Below are positions 53,091-62,691 of a DNA stretch of 64,000 bases, in pieces. Numbering within the stretch: position 1 is the stretch's first letter; each line of letters begins with the position of its first letter. This stretch comes from Acidobacteriota bacterium (GTDB taxonomy: Bacteria > Acidobacteriota > Polarisedimenticolia > Polarisedimenticolales > Polarisedimenticolaceae): assembly GCA_029861955.1 (NCBI GenBank), contig JAOTYK010000012.1, forward strand, positions 1 to 64,000, given 5' to 3'. The translations under genes were made by a program, and so were the position numbers. A model generated the notes under the pieces. It saw only the letters and a list, made by a program, of their open reading frames with translations, ran no database searches and was not told where the DNA came from.

Positions 53091-53981
53091 ATGAAATGCT
53101 CCCTCACTCCCGGAATGCTTCTCTGCGGGCTGCTCGCCTTCGCATCAACCGGACCGATCCATGCCGACATGGAGCCATCCCCCGCCGAAAAGAAGCAACA
53201 GGCGCGCCAGACTCTCCTCGATGCGATCGAAGGAACCCAGGGCGGAGATGAACGCGTTCTGTTGCTGGCCGAACTGGCGTGGCCGGATCCGTCCGTGCCC
53301 CGGAACGCGTGGGTCGCCTTTGAGGCCCACAAGGAACTGATCGCGATGGGCGAGTCGGCGGTCAACGGGCTCGCACGGGTCGTCGCCGATGTCGATCCGA
53401 CGCAGGCTGGAGACGTGGTCCTGACCATCATCGCCGCCCGAACACGTCAGACCTCCGGTGTCGCCCGTTCTTTTCTTCCCGCGATGGATCGGGCGGTCTG
53501 GTTTGGATCGCTGGACGCTCGGCGGCTCGCGATCCCGCAGCTGGCGAAGCGCCAGTCCTACGGAACGCTACCGGCGTGTGTCGACGCCGCGCTCGAGGAA
53601 CCCTCCCTGCTGCCCCTCGTGATCCGTTCGACCGTCGGTTTTCGTCGAGACTCCGCCCGACATTTCCTCAAGACCCAACTGGAGTCCGGCGATGCGGAGC
53701 TGCGTCAACTCGCGGCCGAGTCGTTGGCCAGGATTGGCGGCCGCGCACGGGACACGCTACGCGAGGCGACGCTCAGCGACTCCCTGGAGATCCAGGAGTC
53801 CTCACTCCGTGCATGGTTGCCGCTGACCGGAACCAACGACATCACCACGCTGTACGAGTACCTGGCGCGTCGTGACGAGGAAGAGGTCGACGAACTCATG
53901 ACGCTTGTCGGCGAACGCGCGATGTTCCTCGAGGCGTTACTGGAAACGGAGCAGGAACACGAAGGCCACGACCACGATTAG
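53091..53981 (+). CDS. Secreted HEAT-like repeat protein
   Basis: The 296-residue protein has an N-terminal signal peptide (PGMLLCGLLAFASTGPIHA) and then about five HEAT/armadillo-type helical hairpins, such as AVNGLARVVADVDPTQAGDV, ARRLAIPQLAKRQSYGTLPA and RQLAAESLARIGGRARDTLR. It ends in HEGHDHD, a His/Asp-rich tail that could bind metal. A TATAGT at 53056-53061 may be a -10 box. Function unknown; repeat proteins of this type usually mediate protein contacts. The stop overlaps the convergent aminotransferase gene. Confidence 0.7.
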   Translation: MKCSLTPGMLLCGLLAFASTGPIHADMEPSPAEKKQQARQTLLDAIEGTQGGDERVLLLAELAWPDPSVPRNAWVAFEAHKELIAMGESAVNGLARVVADVDPTQAGDVVLTIIAARTRQTSGVARSFLPAMDRAVWFGSLDARRLAIPQLAKRQSYGTLPACVDAALEEPSLLPLVIRSTVGFRRDSARHFLKTQLESGDAELRQLAAESLARIGGRARDTLREATLSDSLEIQESSLRAWLPLTGTNDITTLYEYLARRDEEEVDELMTLVGERAMFLEALLETEQEHEGHDHD

Positions 53982-55126
53982 AGTGCGCTGACCTCGCGGC
54001 GAGAGAGAAATCGCTGCAGCGACTCGAGTGCGATGCCCAACTGATTCCTCCCGACACCGAACGAGATTCTCAGATACCCTCGACCCTGTTCGCCGAAGGC
54101 GCTACCGGGAATCGTGACGACGTTCTCCTGCTCGAGGAAGGACTTCGCCAACTCGATATCGTCGCCGTATGCCGAGCAGTCGACGAAGAAATAGAACGAG
54201 CCGTCCGGTAACCTCCAGCGAAGATGGGGGATCCGCTCCAGCGCCGCCGCCATGAAGGACCGTCGTACGCGGAACCGATCGAGGATAGCGACACGATCCT
54301 CCCGGCCCTCGGCCCCAAGGGCCGCAAGCGCCGCGTACTGGGATACGCTGGGCGCAGAGGTCACGAGGTACTGCTGGGCCGCCGTGATCCGCTCGATGAT
54401 CTCCACGGAGCCGGCAACCCAACCGACTCGCCAGCCCGTCATCGCAACATCCTTCGAGACGCTCGAGACGATCAATCCGTCGCGACTGAACCTGGACGGA
54501 GAAACAAACACCCCGTCGTAGGTCAGCCCGCTGTAGATCTCGTCGGAGATCCACGGCACACCGCGTCGAGACAGTTCTTCGGTCAAGACACGCAAGCGAG
54601 CGGCGTCGACGCAACGACCGGTCGGGTTCGATGGACTACATAGGATCACGGCCCGCGTGGCATCCGTCACACGGTCGAGGATGTCTGCGGGATCGAGGCT
54701 GAAGTCGCTCTCGCCGCGAATCGGATAGGAGACGGCCGAAGCTCCGACCAGCCGGGCGACGACCGGGTACGCCGGGTAACCGGGATCGGGAACCAGGATC
54801 TCGTCGCCGGGTCCCGCGAGGGTCAGACAACTGGCGTACAACGCCTGCTGTGAGCCCACGCTGACGCACACCGACTCTGCACCGCTCGTGAACGGGGCGT
54901 ATCGCTCGGCAAGTCGTTCGCGGAGCGCCGGGAGCCCAGCGGTCGAGGTGTAGAAGGTCTTGCCCTCGTCGATCGCCAACTGCGCGGCCCGACACGGACC
55001 GGGTGGGGTGATCAGATCGGGTTGTCCAAGCCCTAGGTTGATCGCGTCCGCAGGCGCCCCGTCAAAGATCTGACGGATCATCGTCCGTTCGACGCCATCC
55101 ATCCGCTCTGCAGGACGCCATCTCAC
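53978..55126 (-). CDS. PLP-dependent aminotransferase in the lysine operon (DapC candidate)
   Basis: This 382-residue class I/II aminotransferase has [61 protein letters not shown] and the PLP lysine in [15 protein letters not shown]. The GTG at 55126 overlaps the dapD stop (GTGA), so it is translated with dapD. By position it is a good candidate for N-succinyl-LL-diaminopimelate aminotransferase (DapC), the step after DapD. Sequence alone would equally allow an aspartate aminotransferase feeding the same pathway. The frame is open to 55528 inside dapD and was trimmed. Confidence 0.8.
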   Translation of the reverse strand: MRWRPAERMDGVERTMIRQIFDGAPADAINLGLGQPDLITPPGPCRAAQLAIDEGKTFYTSTAGLPALRERLAERYAPFTSGAESVCVSVGSQQALYASCLTLAGPGDEILVPDPGYPAYPVVARLVGASAVSYPIRGESDFSLDPADILDRVTDATRAVILCSPSNPTGRCVDAARLRVLTEELSRRGVPWISDEIYSGLTYDGVFVSPSRFSRDGLIVSSVSKDVAMTGWRVGWVAGSVEIIERITAAQQYLVTSAPSVSQYAALAALGAEGREDRVAILDRFRVRRSFMAAALERIPHLRWRLPDGSFYFFVDCSAYGDDIELAKSFLEQENVVTIPGSAFGEQGRGYLRISFGVGRNQLGIALESLQRFLSRREVSAL

Positions 55127-55956
55127 CGCAGCGCTTCCTCGAGCACCAGCGCGGCGTTCGTTCCGTCGTCGCGGTATTTCACGATCACCGGTGTCTGAAG
55201 CTGAACCCCGTGCTCGACGGCGTAGTCGCCCGTTGCGGGGCGACTGCCCGGGACGACCACGGCCCGCGGAGGTACCCGCAGTGGACGATCGACCGCACCC
55301 CTTAACGTCAGGCCATGCACCAGGTCGATGACCGGTGTCGACGCGGAGAGGATAACGCCGGGTGCCAGGACCGCACCGTGACCGACACGACACCCTTCGT
55401 AGACCCCACAACCACCGCCGATGAACGCGTCGTCCTCGATGATCACCGGGCTGGCGCCGATCGGCTCCAGGACCCCGCCGATCTGCACCGCGGCAGACAG
55501 GTGGACGCGAGCACCGACCTGTGCGCAAGAACCGACGAGCGCATGCGAGTCGATCATCGTACCCGAACCCACGTACGCGCCCACATTGACGTAGGCCGGC
55601 GGCATCATCACCACACCGTCGGCGAGAAACGCGCCACGACGAACGGCACTGCCGCCGGGCACGACCCGGACATCACGACGGGTCTTCGTCGGGTCCCAAA
55701 GCGGCATGGAAGCCCGATCTCTGAATCGCAGGGTTCCATCGGCATAGTCTCTCGACTCACGCAGCCGGAAGCCCAGCAGGATCCCCTTCTTCACCCACTC
55801 TTCGACCCTCCAGGCGCTGTCCTCCATCGGAGTTGCGGAACGGATCGTCCCGTCCTCCAACCCATCGAGCAGTCGCCCGACCACACGCTCAACGGAGTCA
55901 TCGGGCGCTTCGGCTTCGGCGAAAAGCGACTCGACCTCTTGCTGCAACCGCTCCAT
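55123..55956 (-). CDS. dapD: Tetrahydrodipicolinate N-succinyltransferase
   Basis: The 277-residue left-handed beta-helix enzyme adds succinyl-CoA to tetrahydrodipicolinate. The hexapeptide region [40 protein letters not shown] and [20 protein letters not shown] lines up closely with E. coli DapD rather than with the acetyltransferase DapH. It therefore points to the succinylase branch. An N-terminal helical domain (1-~100) is present. The ATG shares its first base with the dapA stop (TAATG). Confidence 0.94.
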   Translation of the reverse strand: MERLQQEVESLFAEAEAPDDSVERVVGRLLDGLEDGTIRSATPMEDSAWRVEEWVKKGILLGFRLRESRDYADGTLRFRDRASMPLWDPTKTRRDVRVVPGGSAVRRGAFLADGVVMMPPAYVNVGAYVGSGTMIDSHALVGSCAQVGARVHLSAAVQIGGVLEPIGASPVIIEDDAFIGGGCGVYEGCRVGHGAVLAPGVILSASTPVIDLVHGLTLRGAVDRPLRVPPRAVVVPGSRPATGDYAVEHGVQLQTPVIVKYRDDGTNAALVLEEALR

Positions 55957-56846
55957 TACGACACCCGCCGCAGTCCGGCGGTGTCCAGGGCAGCCGAGAG
56001 TCGCTCACGGGTCCGCCCGTCGGCAGGTGCCAACGGAGGCCGCGGCATACCGGAACAGAGACCGAGCAACTCCATCGAGGCTTTTACCGGCACCGGATTG
56101 CTCTCGACGAAGTTGGCCTGCATCAACGGGAGAAGACGAAAGTGATGCTTGCGCGCCGAGTCCAGGTCTCCCTCCCGGGTCGACGCGACCAGCCGAGACA
56201 TCCCTGCCGGGTCCTGATTCGCGACCACGGAAATAACGCCCTCGGCACCCAGCGCCACCGTCGATAGGGTCAGAGCGTCATCGCCGGAGAGCACGGCGAA
56301 CCCGGCGGATCGGTGTCGCAGGATCTCCGATATCTGCTCGAGATCGGCCGACGCCTCCTTGACACCGACGATGCCCGGTAGCTCGGAGAGCTCCAGCGTC
56401 CACGAGGCGGGGAGATTCTGCCCCGTTCGACCCGGCACGTTGTAGACGATCACCGGTCGGTCGCAGGCCTCGGTGACGGCTCGGTAATGACCGATCATCC
56501 CCGCTCGGTTCGGCTTGTTGTAATAGGGAGTCACGACGAGAAGCGCATCGGCACCCACGCCGATCGCCCGGCGACCGGCCTCGATGGTGCGACGCGTGTC
56601 GTTGCTGCCGCAGCCTGCCAGCACCGGCACCTTACCGGCGGCGGTCTCCGTGACCACCCGGACGACCGCCTCCTGCTCGTCGGCGTCGAGCGTTGCACCT
56701 TCACCCGTCGTGCCGCACGGGACCAGGCCATCGATACCCTCTTCGATCTGACGACGAACGAGTGAAGCCAGGGCCTCGGCATCCACCCGGCCATCGCGGT
56801 CGAACGGTGTGACCAGTGCCGTCATCGCGCCTGTGAGTCGATCCAT
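55956..56846 (-). CDS. dapA: 4-hydroxy-tetrahydrodipicolinate synthase
   Basis: The 296-residue TIM-barrel enzyme condenses aspartate semialdehyde with pyruvate. [13 protein letters not shown] is the pyruvate-binding motif, [13 protein letters not shown] carries the proton-relay Tyr, [13 protein letters not shown] carries the second Tyr, and [11 protein letters not shown] holds the Schiff-base Lys. [11 protein letters not shown] is also conserved. AGGGGAAG precedes the ATG. It sits 21 bases after dapB. Confidence 0.95.
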   Translation of the reverse strand: MDRLTGAMTALVTPFDRDGRVDAEALASLVRRQIEEGIDGLVPCGTTGEGATLDADEQEAVVRVVTETAAGKVPVLAGCGSNDTRRTIEAGRRAIGVGADALLVVTPYYNKPNRAGMIGHYRAVTEACDRPVIVYNVPGRTGQNLPASWTLELSELPGIVGVKEASADLEQISEILRHRSAGFAVLSGDDALTLSTVALGAEGVISVVANQDPAGMSRLVASTREGDLDSARKHHFRLLPLMQANFVESNPVPVKASMELLGLCSGMPRPPLAPADGRTRERLSAALDTAGLRRVS

Positions 56847-56867
56847 CTTCCCCTCTCCGTCCTCGAG

Positions 56868-57587
56868 CTAGGCTTCCAGAACCTGCTCGAAGTCATGTAA
56901 CCCCGTACGACCGAGAAGATACTCCCCCGCCGCCACGGCTCCGCGTGCGAATCCCGAACGGCCATGCGCACAGTGTTCCATCGTGATCGTGTCATCCGGC
57001 GAAGAGAATCGAACCCGATGGGTTCCCGGAGTCGCTCCGATCCGTTCGACGTGGATGGACAACTTCGTGTCGTCGACGCGATCATCCGAGAACCGCCAAC
57101 CCGCGAGCGCGGGATCGTTGGCCACGATATCGTCTGCCAGACGTAATGCCGTGCCGCTGGGCCGATCCAGTTTCTGGAGATGATGAACCTCTTCGAGTGT
57201 CGGCAGATACCCGTGTCGCGTGCTAGCTTCTCGCGTCAGTGCCCGGACACCGCGTCGAAACAGCGTCATCCCGATAGAGAAGTTTGCGGCGTGAACCAAC
57301 GCGGCGGCGCTGCTCGCGCGGAGTTGCGTCGCGAGGTCCTCCGACACCTCCCACCCGGTTGTCCCACAGACGACCTTCAGCCCCGCGTCCACGAGTTGCT
57401 GAACATGACGAGGTCCCGCACCGGGAGCGGTGAATTCGAAGACAACGTCGGGGACCCCGATTTGATCGGCGATGGCCGGCTCGTTCGCCAGACGCGAGAC
57501 CCCACCCACCCGCTGATGACCGAGCCGCGTCGCAGCCTCATCGACCGCGGTCGACATCTTGCCAAGTCCGACCAGCGAATACTTCAT
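56868..57587 (-). CDS. dapB: 4-hydroxy-tetrahydrodipicolinate reductase
   Basis: The 239-residue NAD(P)H-dependent enzyme is slightly short for the family (~240-270). The Rossmann start is YSLVGLGKMSTAVDEAA; VFEFTAPGAGPRHVQ and CGTTGW are the dinucleotide-site motifs; EEVHHLQKLDRPSGTALRLA is the DapB signature with the catalytic His-Lys. The ATG overlaps the lysC stop (ATGA). Confidence 0.95.
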   Translation of the reverse strand: MKYSLVGLGKMSTAVDEAATRLGHQRVGGVSRLANEPAIADQIGVPDVVFEFTAPGAGPRHVQQLVDAGLKVVCGTTGWEVSEDLATQLRASSAAALVHAANFSIGMTLFRRGVRALTREASTRHGYLPTLEEVHHLQKLDRPSGTALRLADDIVANDPALAGWRFSDDRVDDTKLSIHVERIGATPGTHRVRFSSPDDTITMEHCAHGRSGFARGAVAAGEYLLGRTGLHDFEQVLEA

Positions 57588-58978
57588 CGCGTATCGACCC
57601 CGGCGAAGAACTGCTGATGGAGACCGCGGACCGCCTCCCCGAGCGCGGCACGTGGAAGAACCGCCAGCAGACTACTCTCCGCCGCGCCCAGCACGACGAG
57701 ACGCGGCTCCCAACGGGCGATGGCGGCCATCACCTTGGCTCGACACACGGCGTCCCTGGCCAGCGCGGAACCTATCACGGCCACGAGGGAACACGTGTCA
57801 TCGACCTGCACATCGCCCAGCTCGCGTAACGGCGTCAACGCCTCGGCCGTCTGCGCGCCTTCGGGTAGGACGAGATGAACCTCACCCGCACTCGCAACCA
57901 TCATCTCGGTGGAGACCTTGCGACCGCGACAGATGTCCATGACCGACGACACGAACGGTCCGTCTGCACGTGCGTCGACGCGTTTGACACGCAGGATCGT
58001 GATCCGCTCTCGACTGGCCACGCCGACGATTCCGTCGCCGGCCGCCTCCTCACCCAATCCCTTCTCTCGAGAGACGATTCGGGTCCCCGACCTGTCGGGG
58101 TTAAGTGTATTGCGGACCTCGACCGGGATCTCGAGGGAGGCAACCGGCGCAAGGCAGGAGGGGTGAAGAACGCGTGCCCCGTAGTGGGCAAGTCCGGAGG
58201 CCTCGTCGTAGTCCACGACCGGGAGGGTGCGCGCGTCGACCACATGCCGAGGATCGGCGCTCATCAGTCCGTCGACGTCAGTCCAGATCTGGAGACGTTC
58301 AGCGCCCAGGCACGCCGCGAGGATGGCAGCTGACGTGTCGGACCCTCCACGACCAAGGGTTGTGGTTTCACCCCCCGCGGATGCGCCGACGAACCCACCG
58401 GTGAGCGGAACGCCGCCGGCCTCCACGACCTGGTGGAACCGATCCATCGCCCTTCCTCGGGTCGCCTCCATATCGACGACGGCTCGGCCGAACGTCTCGT
58501 CCGTTGCCAACCAGTCGCGGGGGTCGATCCACTCCGCCTGGACAGAGCGATCCTGCAACACGGCGCAGACGATGGGGCCCGATAACGACTCACCGGCCGC
58601 CAGAACACCGTCGCGCGCCTTGGGCGTCAACTCACCGAGCTGTCGGATCGAACGCAGGGTCCCCCGGATCGACTCGAACGCCGCATCCACGATCAGATTC
58701 AGATGATGGCGGCGTGAGGAGTCCTGAACGCCGTGGGACACGACCCAGCGGTGACGTCGCTCGATGTCGGCGAGGACGGACTCCAGGCCTTCGCGATCCT
58801 CTCGATGTACGGAGACCAGCGCCTGATCCAGAAGATCGGTCACCCCCGCCAACGCGGACACCACCACGACCGGCGCGGACCGTTCGCTACGCGTCGACTC
58901 GACGATCTTCGCAACATCGCCGATTCGTGACGCATCCGCCACCGAGGTCCCGCCGAATTTCAGAACTCGGACCGTCAT
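57584..58978 (-). CDS. lysC: Aspartate kinase
   Basis: The 464-residue kinase starts the aspartate family pathway. VLKFGGTSVADASRI is the N-terminal signature; FVGASAGGETTTLGRGGSDT and WTDVDGLMSADPRHV bind aspartate and ATP. Two ACT-like segments follow (~310-460; ITILRVKRVDARADGPFVSS, CSLVAVIGSALARD), so feedback control by lysine or threonine is likely. No homoserine dehydrogenase domain is fused. It lies 9 bases after asd and overlaps dapB. Confidence 0.95.
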   Translation of the reverse strand: MTVRVLKFGGTSVADASRIGDVAKIVESTRSERSAPVVVVSALAGVTDLLDQALVSVHREDREGLESVLADIERRHRWVVSHGVQDSSRRHHLNLIVDAAFESIRGTLRSIRQLGELTPKARDGVLAAGESLSGPIVCAVLQDRSVQAEWIDPRDWLATDETFGRAVVDMEATRGRAMDRFHQVVEAGGVPLTGGFVGASAGGETTTLGRGGSDTSAAILAACLGAERLQIWTDVDGLMSADPRHVVDARTLPVVDYDEASGLAHYGARVLHPSCLAPVASLEIPVEVRNTLNPDRSGTRIVSREKGLGEEAAGDGIVGVASRERITILRVKRVDARADGPFVSSVMDICRGRKVSTEMMVASAGEVHLVLPEGAQTAEALTPLRELGDVQVDDTCSLVAVIGSALARDAVCRAKVMAAIARWEPRLVVLGAAESSLLAVLPRAALGEAVRGLHQQFFAGVDTR

Positions 58979-58987
58979 GTCAGACCC

Positions 58988-60022
58988 TCATGAGCTTCGG
59001 CGGGCGATGAGTTCTTGCCGCACCAGCAATTCCGCATTCAGCAAGGCCCCACCGGCTGCACCCCTCAACGTGTTGTGACAGAGGATCGTCCACTTCAGCC
59101 CCATGATCGGACACGACCGGACGCGACCCACAACGACGCCCATCCCACCGGCGTGATCTCGATCCAGCCGTGGTTGCGGACGATCGTCCTCGTCGCGGAC
59201 GCAGATTGGATGCTCCAGCGCCGACGGCAGGGTGGCAACGCGATCGCTCACGCGAAACTGACGCATGCCCTCGACCACCTCAGCGGGGTGACACTCCCGC
59301 GTGGTTCGGACGGCGACGGTCATCAGATGCCCGTCGACGACCGGTACGCGGTTGCACTGTGCGGAGACCGTCAACGGTCCGCCGAGAATCTTCGCCGGCT
59401 CCGACTCCAACTTTGCCTCTTCGCCCGCAATGGACGGGAGAATGTTGTCTTCGATCGGCATCGCCGCTGCGGCCGCTCGACCCGCGCCGCTGATCGCCTG
59501 GAGCGTGGTCACCTGAACGTCCTCGATCCCCCACTTCCGCCAGACGGCGACAAGACCGAGCACGAGACCCGTGACGCAGCAGTTCGGATTGGTAACCGCG
59601 AATCCCTCGCCGGCTCGGGCGCGGGCCTCGACGAGCGCCAACTGTTCCGGGTTGACCTCGGGCATCAGGAGCGGCGTCGACGGGTCCATCCGTAACGTTG
59701 AAGCGTTGCTGACGAGGACGACGCCGTCCGCAACCAGGTCCGGTTCGATCGTCGCGGCGGTTGAAGACGGAAGCACGGAGAAGACCAGCTCGCAGTGCTC
59801 AAAGGACCGCGTCGTCGCGCTCCGAAGAGGCATCGCGGCGATCGTCGGGGAGGGTGGATCCCGCAGTTCCCAGGTGACAGCCTCGGCGTACGTTCGGCCC
59901 TCGGAACGCGGGGAGGCCGCCAGGGTCTCGACCACGAACCAGGGGTGATCGGCGAGCAGCGAGATGAGTCGCTGACCCACCAGGCCCGTCGCGCCGAGTA
60001 CGCCCACACGAAAGCGATCCAT
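58988..60022 (-). CDS. asd: Aspartate-semialdehyde dehydrogenase, archaeal/fungal type
   Basis: The 344-residue enzyme reduces aspartyl phosphate. FRVGVLGATGLVGQRLISLL is the NADP-binding start and VTNPNCCVTGLVLGLV contains the catalytic Cys. AISGAGRAAAAAMPIEDNIL and the VVDGHLMTVAVRT His segment match the archaeal/fungal subfamily better than the E. coli or Gram-positive forms. The start is ATG at 60022 with GGGAGCAG upstream; the open frame to 60163 was trimmed. It is the first gene of the asd-lysC-dapB-dapA-dapD-aminotransferase operon. Confidence 0.93.
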   Translation of the reverse strand: MDRFRVGVLGATGLVGQRLISLLADHPWFVVETLAASPRSEGRTYAEAVTWELRDPPSPTIAAMPLRSATTRSFEHCELVFSVLPSSTAATIEPDLVADGVVLVSNASTLRMDPSTPLLMPEVNPEQLALVEARARAGEGFAVTNPNCCVTGLVLGLVAVWRKWGIEDVQVTTLQAISGAGRAAAAAMPIEDNILPSIAGEEAKLESEPAKILGGPLTVSAQCNRVPVVDGHLMTVAVRTTRECHPAEVVEGMRQFRVSDRVATLPSALEHPICVRDEDDRPQPRLDRDHAGGMGVVVGRVRSCPIMGLKWTILCHNTLRGAAGGALLNAELLVRQELIARRSS

Positions 60023-60135
60023 CGATCGTCTGCTCCCAAAAGATGATGCGACTACCCTGGAAACTCCACGATACCACCGGTCTCGCTCGCTGCGTCGTGG
60101 TATATAGTCGCTCGGGTCGACCAGGAGTGAGACGT

Positions 60136-60378
60136 ATGGCGGCGACGGGACACGCATCACCAAGATGCATGCCTACGGAAGGCGGATATCGCGAACGCGA
60201 GGACGATTTCTTCTGTCTGCGTTTCGGGGTCTGGTATGCCTCTTTTGACTGCGCGATCCGCACCCATTTCGACACGGCGCCCGGTTGTCGAAACTGCGAC
60301 CAGGGTCGTTTCAACCACCGACGTCACCGTGCGACGATCCGGCCACGGGATTACCGGCTCCCGGTCCTCAACGACTGA
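60136..60378 (+). CDS. Small Cys/His-containing protein, unknown
   Basis: This 80-residue protein has Cys at 11, 27, 39, 51 and 54, with a CxxC pair (GCRNCDQGRFN), and three His at 44, 61 and 64. It could bind a metal. The core REDDFFCLRFGVWYASFDCA and RTHFDTAPG looks conserved-type rather than random, with aromatic residues evenly spaced. AGGAG (60123-60127) lies 8 bases before the ATG and a TATATA (60101-60106) could be a -10 element, possibly shared with divergent asd. gph begins 12 bases downstream. I do not recognise the family. Confidence 0.6.
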   Translation: MAATGHASPRCMPTEGGYREREDDFFCLRFGVWYASFDCAIRTHFDTAPGCRNCDQGRFNHRRHRATIRPRDYRLPVLND

Positions 60379-60390
60379 TCGATACGTTTC

Positions 60391-61071
60391 GTGCGTCCTC
60401 CGTCCCTCACCGTGTCCCGAGTCCGGGGAATTGTGTTTGACCTCGATGGGACCCTGGTGGATTCATTCGAGGCGATCACCGAGAGCGTCAATCACGCGCG
60501 ACGTGTCTTCGACCTTCCCGCCATGGACCATGGGGATATCAAGAGCCACGTGGGACGCGGCCTGGAGGTGCTGATGGCGGACCTGGTCGGGCCCGACCTT
60601 GTCGAGGAGGGTGTCCGGGCGTTCCGCGACCGTTACGCCACCGCATACGCCGCCGGGACGACCCTACTACCGGGAGTCCACGATGCCCTGGCGAGGCTCT
60701 CCGACCGAGGGATCCGCATGTCCGTCGCCAGCAACAAGCCGGCACGGTTCGGTCGACCGATCTGCGAGCAACTCGGTATCGACAAGTTCTTCTGTGCGAT
60801 TCTGGGACCGGATGTCGTCGGCACGACGAAGCCGCACCCGGCGATGCTTGAGCGTGCGATCACCGAGATGGCCGTGCAAACGTCCGATGCGATCTACGTC
60901 GGAGACATGCTCCTCGACATCGAGACGGCGGCCCAGGCCGGGGTTACGGTCGCCCTCGTTGCAACCGGATCGTGCTCCGAGGCCGACCTGCGAATGAGCG
61001 GAGAGACGACCGTAAGCGTCTTACGGGAGCTCGCGGATCTACTCCTCGACGGGACGTCGCTCACGACGTAA
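60391..61071 (+). CDS. gph: HAD-family hydrolase (phosphoglycolate phosphatase-like)
   Basis: The 226-residue haloacid-dehalogenase phosphatase has nucleophile motif VFDLDGTLVDSF (Asp17, Asp19), motif II SVASNKPARFG, motif III Lys in VGTTKPHPAML and motif IV YVGDMLLDIETA. The alpha-helical cap between residues ~25 and ~95 is the Gph/PGMB type. The substrate may be phosphoglycolate, but HAD specificity is hard to read. The start is GTG at 60391; another GTG at 60412 is possible. The 3' end overlaps the convergent gene by 33 bases. Confidence 0.85.
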   Translation: MRPPSLTVSRVRGIVFDLDGTLVDSFEAITESVNHARRVFDLPAMDHGDIKSHVGRGLEVLMADLVGPDLVEEGVRAFRDRYATAYAAGTTLLPGVHDALARLSDRGIRMSVASNKPARFGRPICEQLGIDKFFCAILGPDVVGTTKPHPAMLERAITEMAVQTSDAIYVGDMLLDIETAAQAGVTVALVATGSCSEADLRMSGETTVSVLRELADLLLDGTSLTT

Positions 61072-62691
61072 ACGGACCGATCCCACCAGGCGCTCCCACA
61101 TCGGCCGCAGTTCCGCCCGCTCGCCGTCGGCCTCCAGGAGAAACCCGTGGCCGGCCTTGCTGACGACCAGCAACGCGCCATCGGCGCCACGATGAGCCGT
61201 CGCTCGCTGTCCGGACCCCCGTGACGACACGGGCGTCCACCCACGAAGTTCGTCCGCCCTCAGAGCCGCAACCTCCGCGGGATCGACACGGACCAACCGG
61301 CCAAGTGAGTTTCCCTCCTGGTCGATCAGCCGCACGGGATAGCCGTCGGCGGAACGCAGGGATGCCGCGGGAAACCAGCCGCGAGGTATCTCCATCGTGA
61401 TCCCCGGCGCGTCCAACGTACCGTCCGACCAGGGCTGATGGTTTCGCTCTAGGGGCCGGAAACGATCGAAACGGATCCCGAATCGCTCCGCCGGGTCGAC
61501 CGGCGGGGGTGCAGGCGCCCGCCCGATGTCTCGCCATGTGAGCGGGATCCAGTACAGCGACGGTGAGCGACTGCCCTCGATGACCGGCATGCCGATTTCG
61601 AAGCGATGATCCTCGAACACCATCCGGAAGATGAACCATTGCCCCGACCAACCCGCCTCTTCGAAACGCGCCGCATGTCCGGTCGTCGCCTGACTCCGCG
61701 TGGCCAACAGCTCGAACGCCTGCGCCCGTTTCAGTGCGGAGGCCCGATCGGCCAGGGCCAACGGCGGTGAACGCAACCAATCGCTGACCGACGAGCCCGC
61801 CCCATCGAGTCGCGAAACGTAACCGACGCGCCAGCCGTCACCGACCCGCAGGGTCTCACCAAGGCTGTCCGAGACAACACCTCGAAACCAGAGCGCCTGC
61901 CCCTCGATGGGATCGGGCGCACGGACCTTCCCCTCGATCCTCAAGGCGCGGAACCCCGGCGGGAGCCCAACGGTAAACCCCGTACCACGCACCACCTGCC
62001 AGGGCTCGGTCAGCTCGCTCTTGTCACCCGGCGGGTCACCGACCGTCGGCAACAATAATTCCGTCTCACGCGGATACGGTGGGTAGTTCGACCAGGCGCG
62101 ACGCACCTCGACCTTGGTCAAGAGATGGAGCATCTCCTGAGCGCGGCCCGCGATCCCCGCCGCGCCGAGCCCGGCATCGCCGGGAAGCAGGGCCGCACCC
62201 AGGACCCCCGTCGAGTCTTCGATTCTTCGTTCGATCCACCAGATGGGCCGCTCTCCCATCTCGGTCGTCAACGTCCCCTTCCAGACCGAACCATCCGTGT
62301 CACCGGACTGGTAGGTCAGCGTCGCGCCCGGCAACGCACGACAGCCTCGCTCGGGATTGGAAATCGGACCGGCGACGGGATACAGCGTAAGCGCAGAGTC
62401 CCCCGGCCATCGACGTAGCTCGATCAACGGAGAGCCCATACCCGTCGGCGGGAGGGACGTAAACCAGCGAGGGTCGGTGTAGACGACGAGCGGGCCAGCC
62501 TCGAAGCGGTAGGGAGGACCCGACGCGAGCGCCGCATCCAGCCTCTGGAGCGGGCCGCTGTCGGCGGCCAGCTCTAAACCCTCGATGGTCTCCAGGCGTT
62601 CGGACGAAAGGTCGAGGTATTCCGGAAACTCGTCTGCGGCGACGCTTGAGGCGAGGCCTCCCAGGAGCATCAGCCCCGCGAAGACGATCAG
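61039..62691 (-). CDS. Secreted protein of unknown function (start uncertain)
   Basis: The protein is about 550 residues with an N-terminal hydrophobic stretch and likely cleavage site (IVFAGLMLLGGLASSVAADE). The rest is soluble, Trp/Pro/Arg-rich and beta-strand-like (RRWPGDSALTLYPVAGPISN, FIFRMVFEDHRFEIGMPVIE, GITMEIPRGWFPAASLRSAD). No family is recognised. The only start that yields a signal peptide and follows the operon pattern is CTG at 62691, overlapping the PDZ-gene stop as CTGA; the open frame continues to 62898 inside that gene. Its 3' end overlaps gph. The PDZ protein upstream may be a partner. Confidence 0.55.
   Translation of the reverse strand: MIVFAGLMLLGGLASSVAADEFPEYLDLSSERLETIEGLELAADSGPLQRLDAALASGPPYRFEAGPLVVYTDPRWFTSLPPTGMGSPLIELRRWPGDSALTLYPVAGPISNPERGCRALPGATLTYQSGDTDGSVWKGTLTTEMGERPIWWIERRIEDSTGVLGAALLPGDAGLGAAGIAGRAQEMLHLLTKVEVRRAWSNYPPYPRETELLLPTVGDPPGDKSELTEPWQVVRGTGFTVGLPPGFRALRIEGKVRAPDPIEGQALWFRGVVSDSLGETLRVGDGWRVGYVSRLDGAGSSVSDWLRSPPLALADRASALKRAQAFELLATRSQATTGHAARFEEAGWSGQWFIFRMVFEDHRFEIGMPVIEGSRSPSLYWIPLTWRDIGRAPAPPPVDPAERFGIRFDRFRPLERNHQPWSDGTLDAPGITMEIPRGWFPAASLRSADGYPVRLIDQEGNSLGRLVRVDPAEVAALRADELRGWTPVSSRGSGQRATAHRGADGALLVVSKAGHGFLLEADGERAELRPMWERLVGSVRLRRERRPVEE

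Noticed and set aside
60023-60135. Lysine riboswitch upstream of asd
   Set aside because: Only ~110 bases separate asd from the divergent gene and none of the L-box conserved segments were seen.
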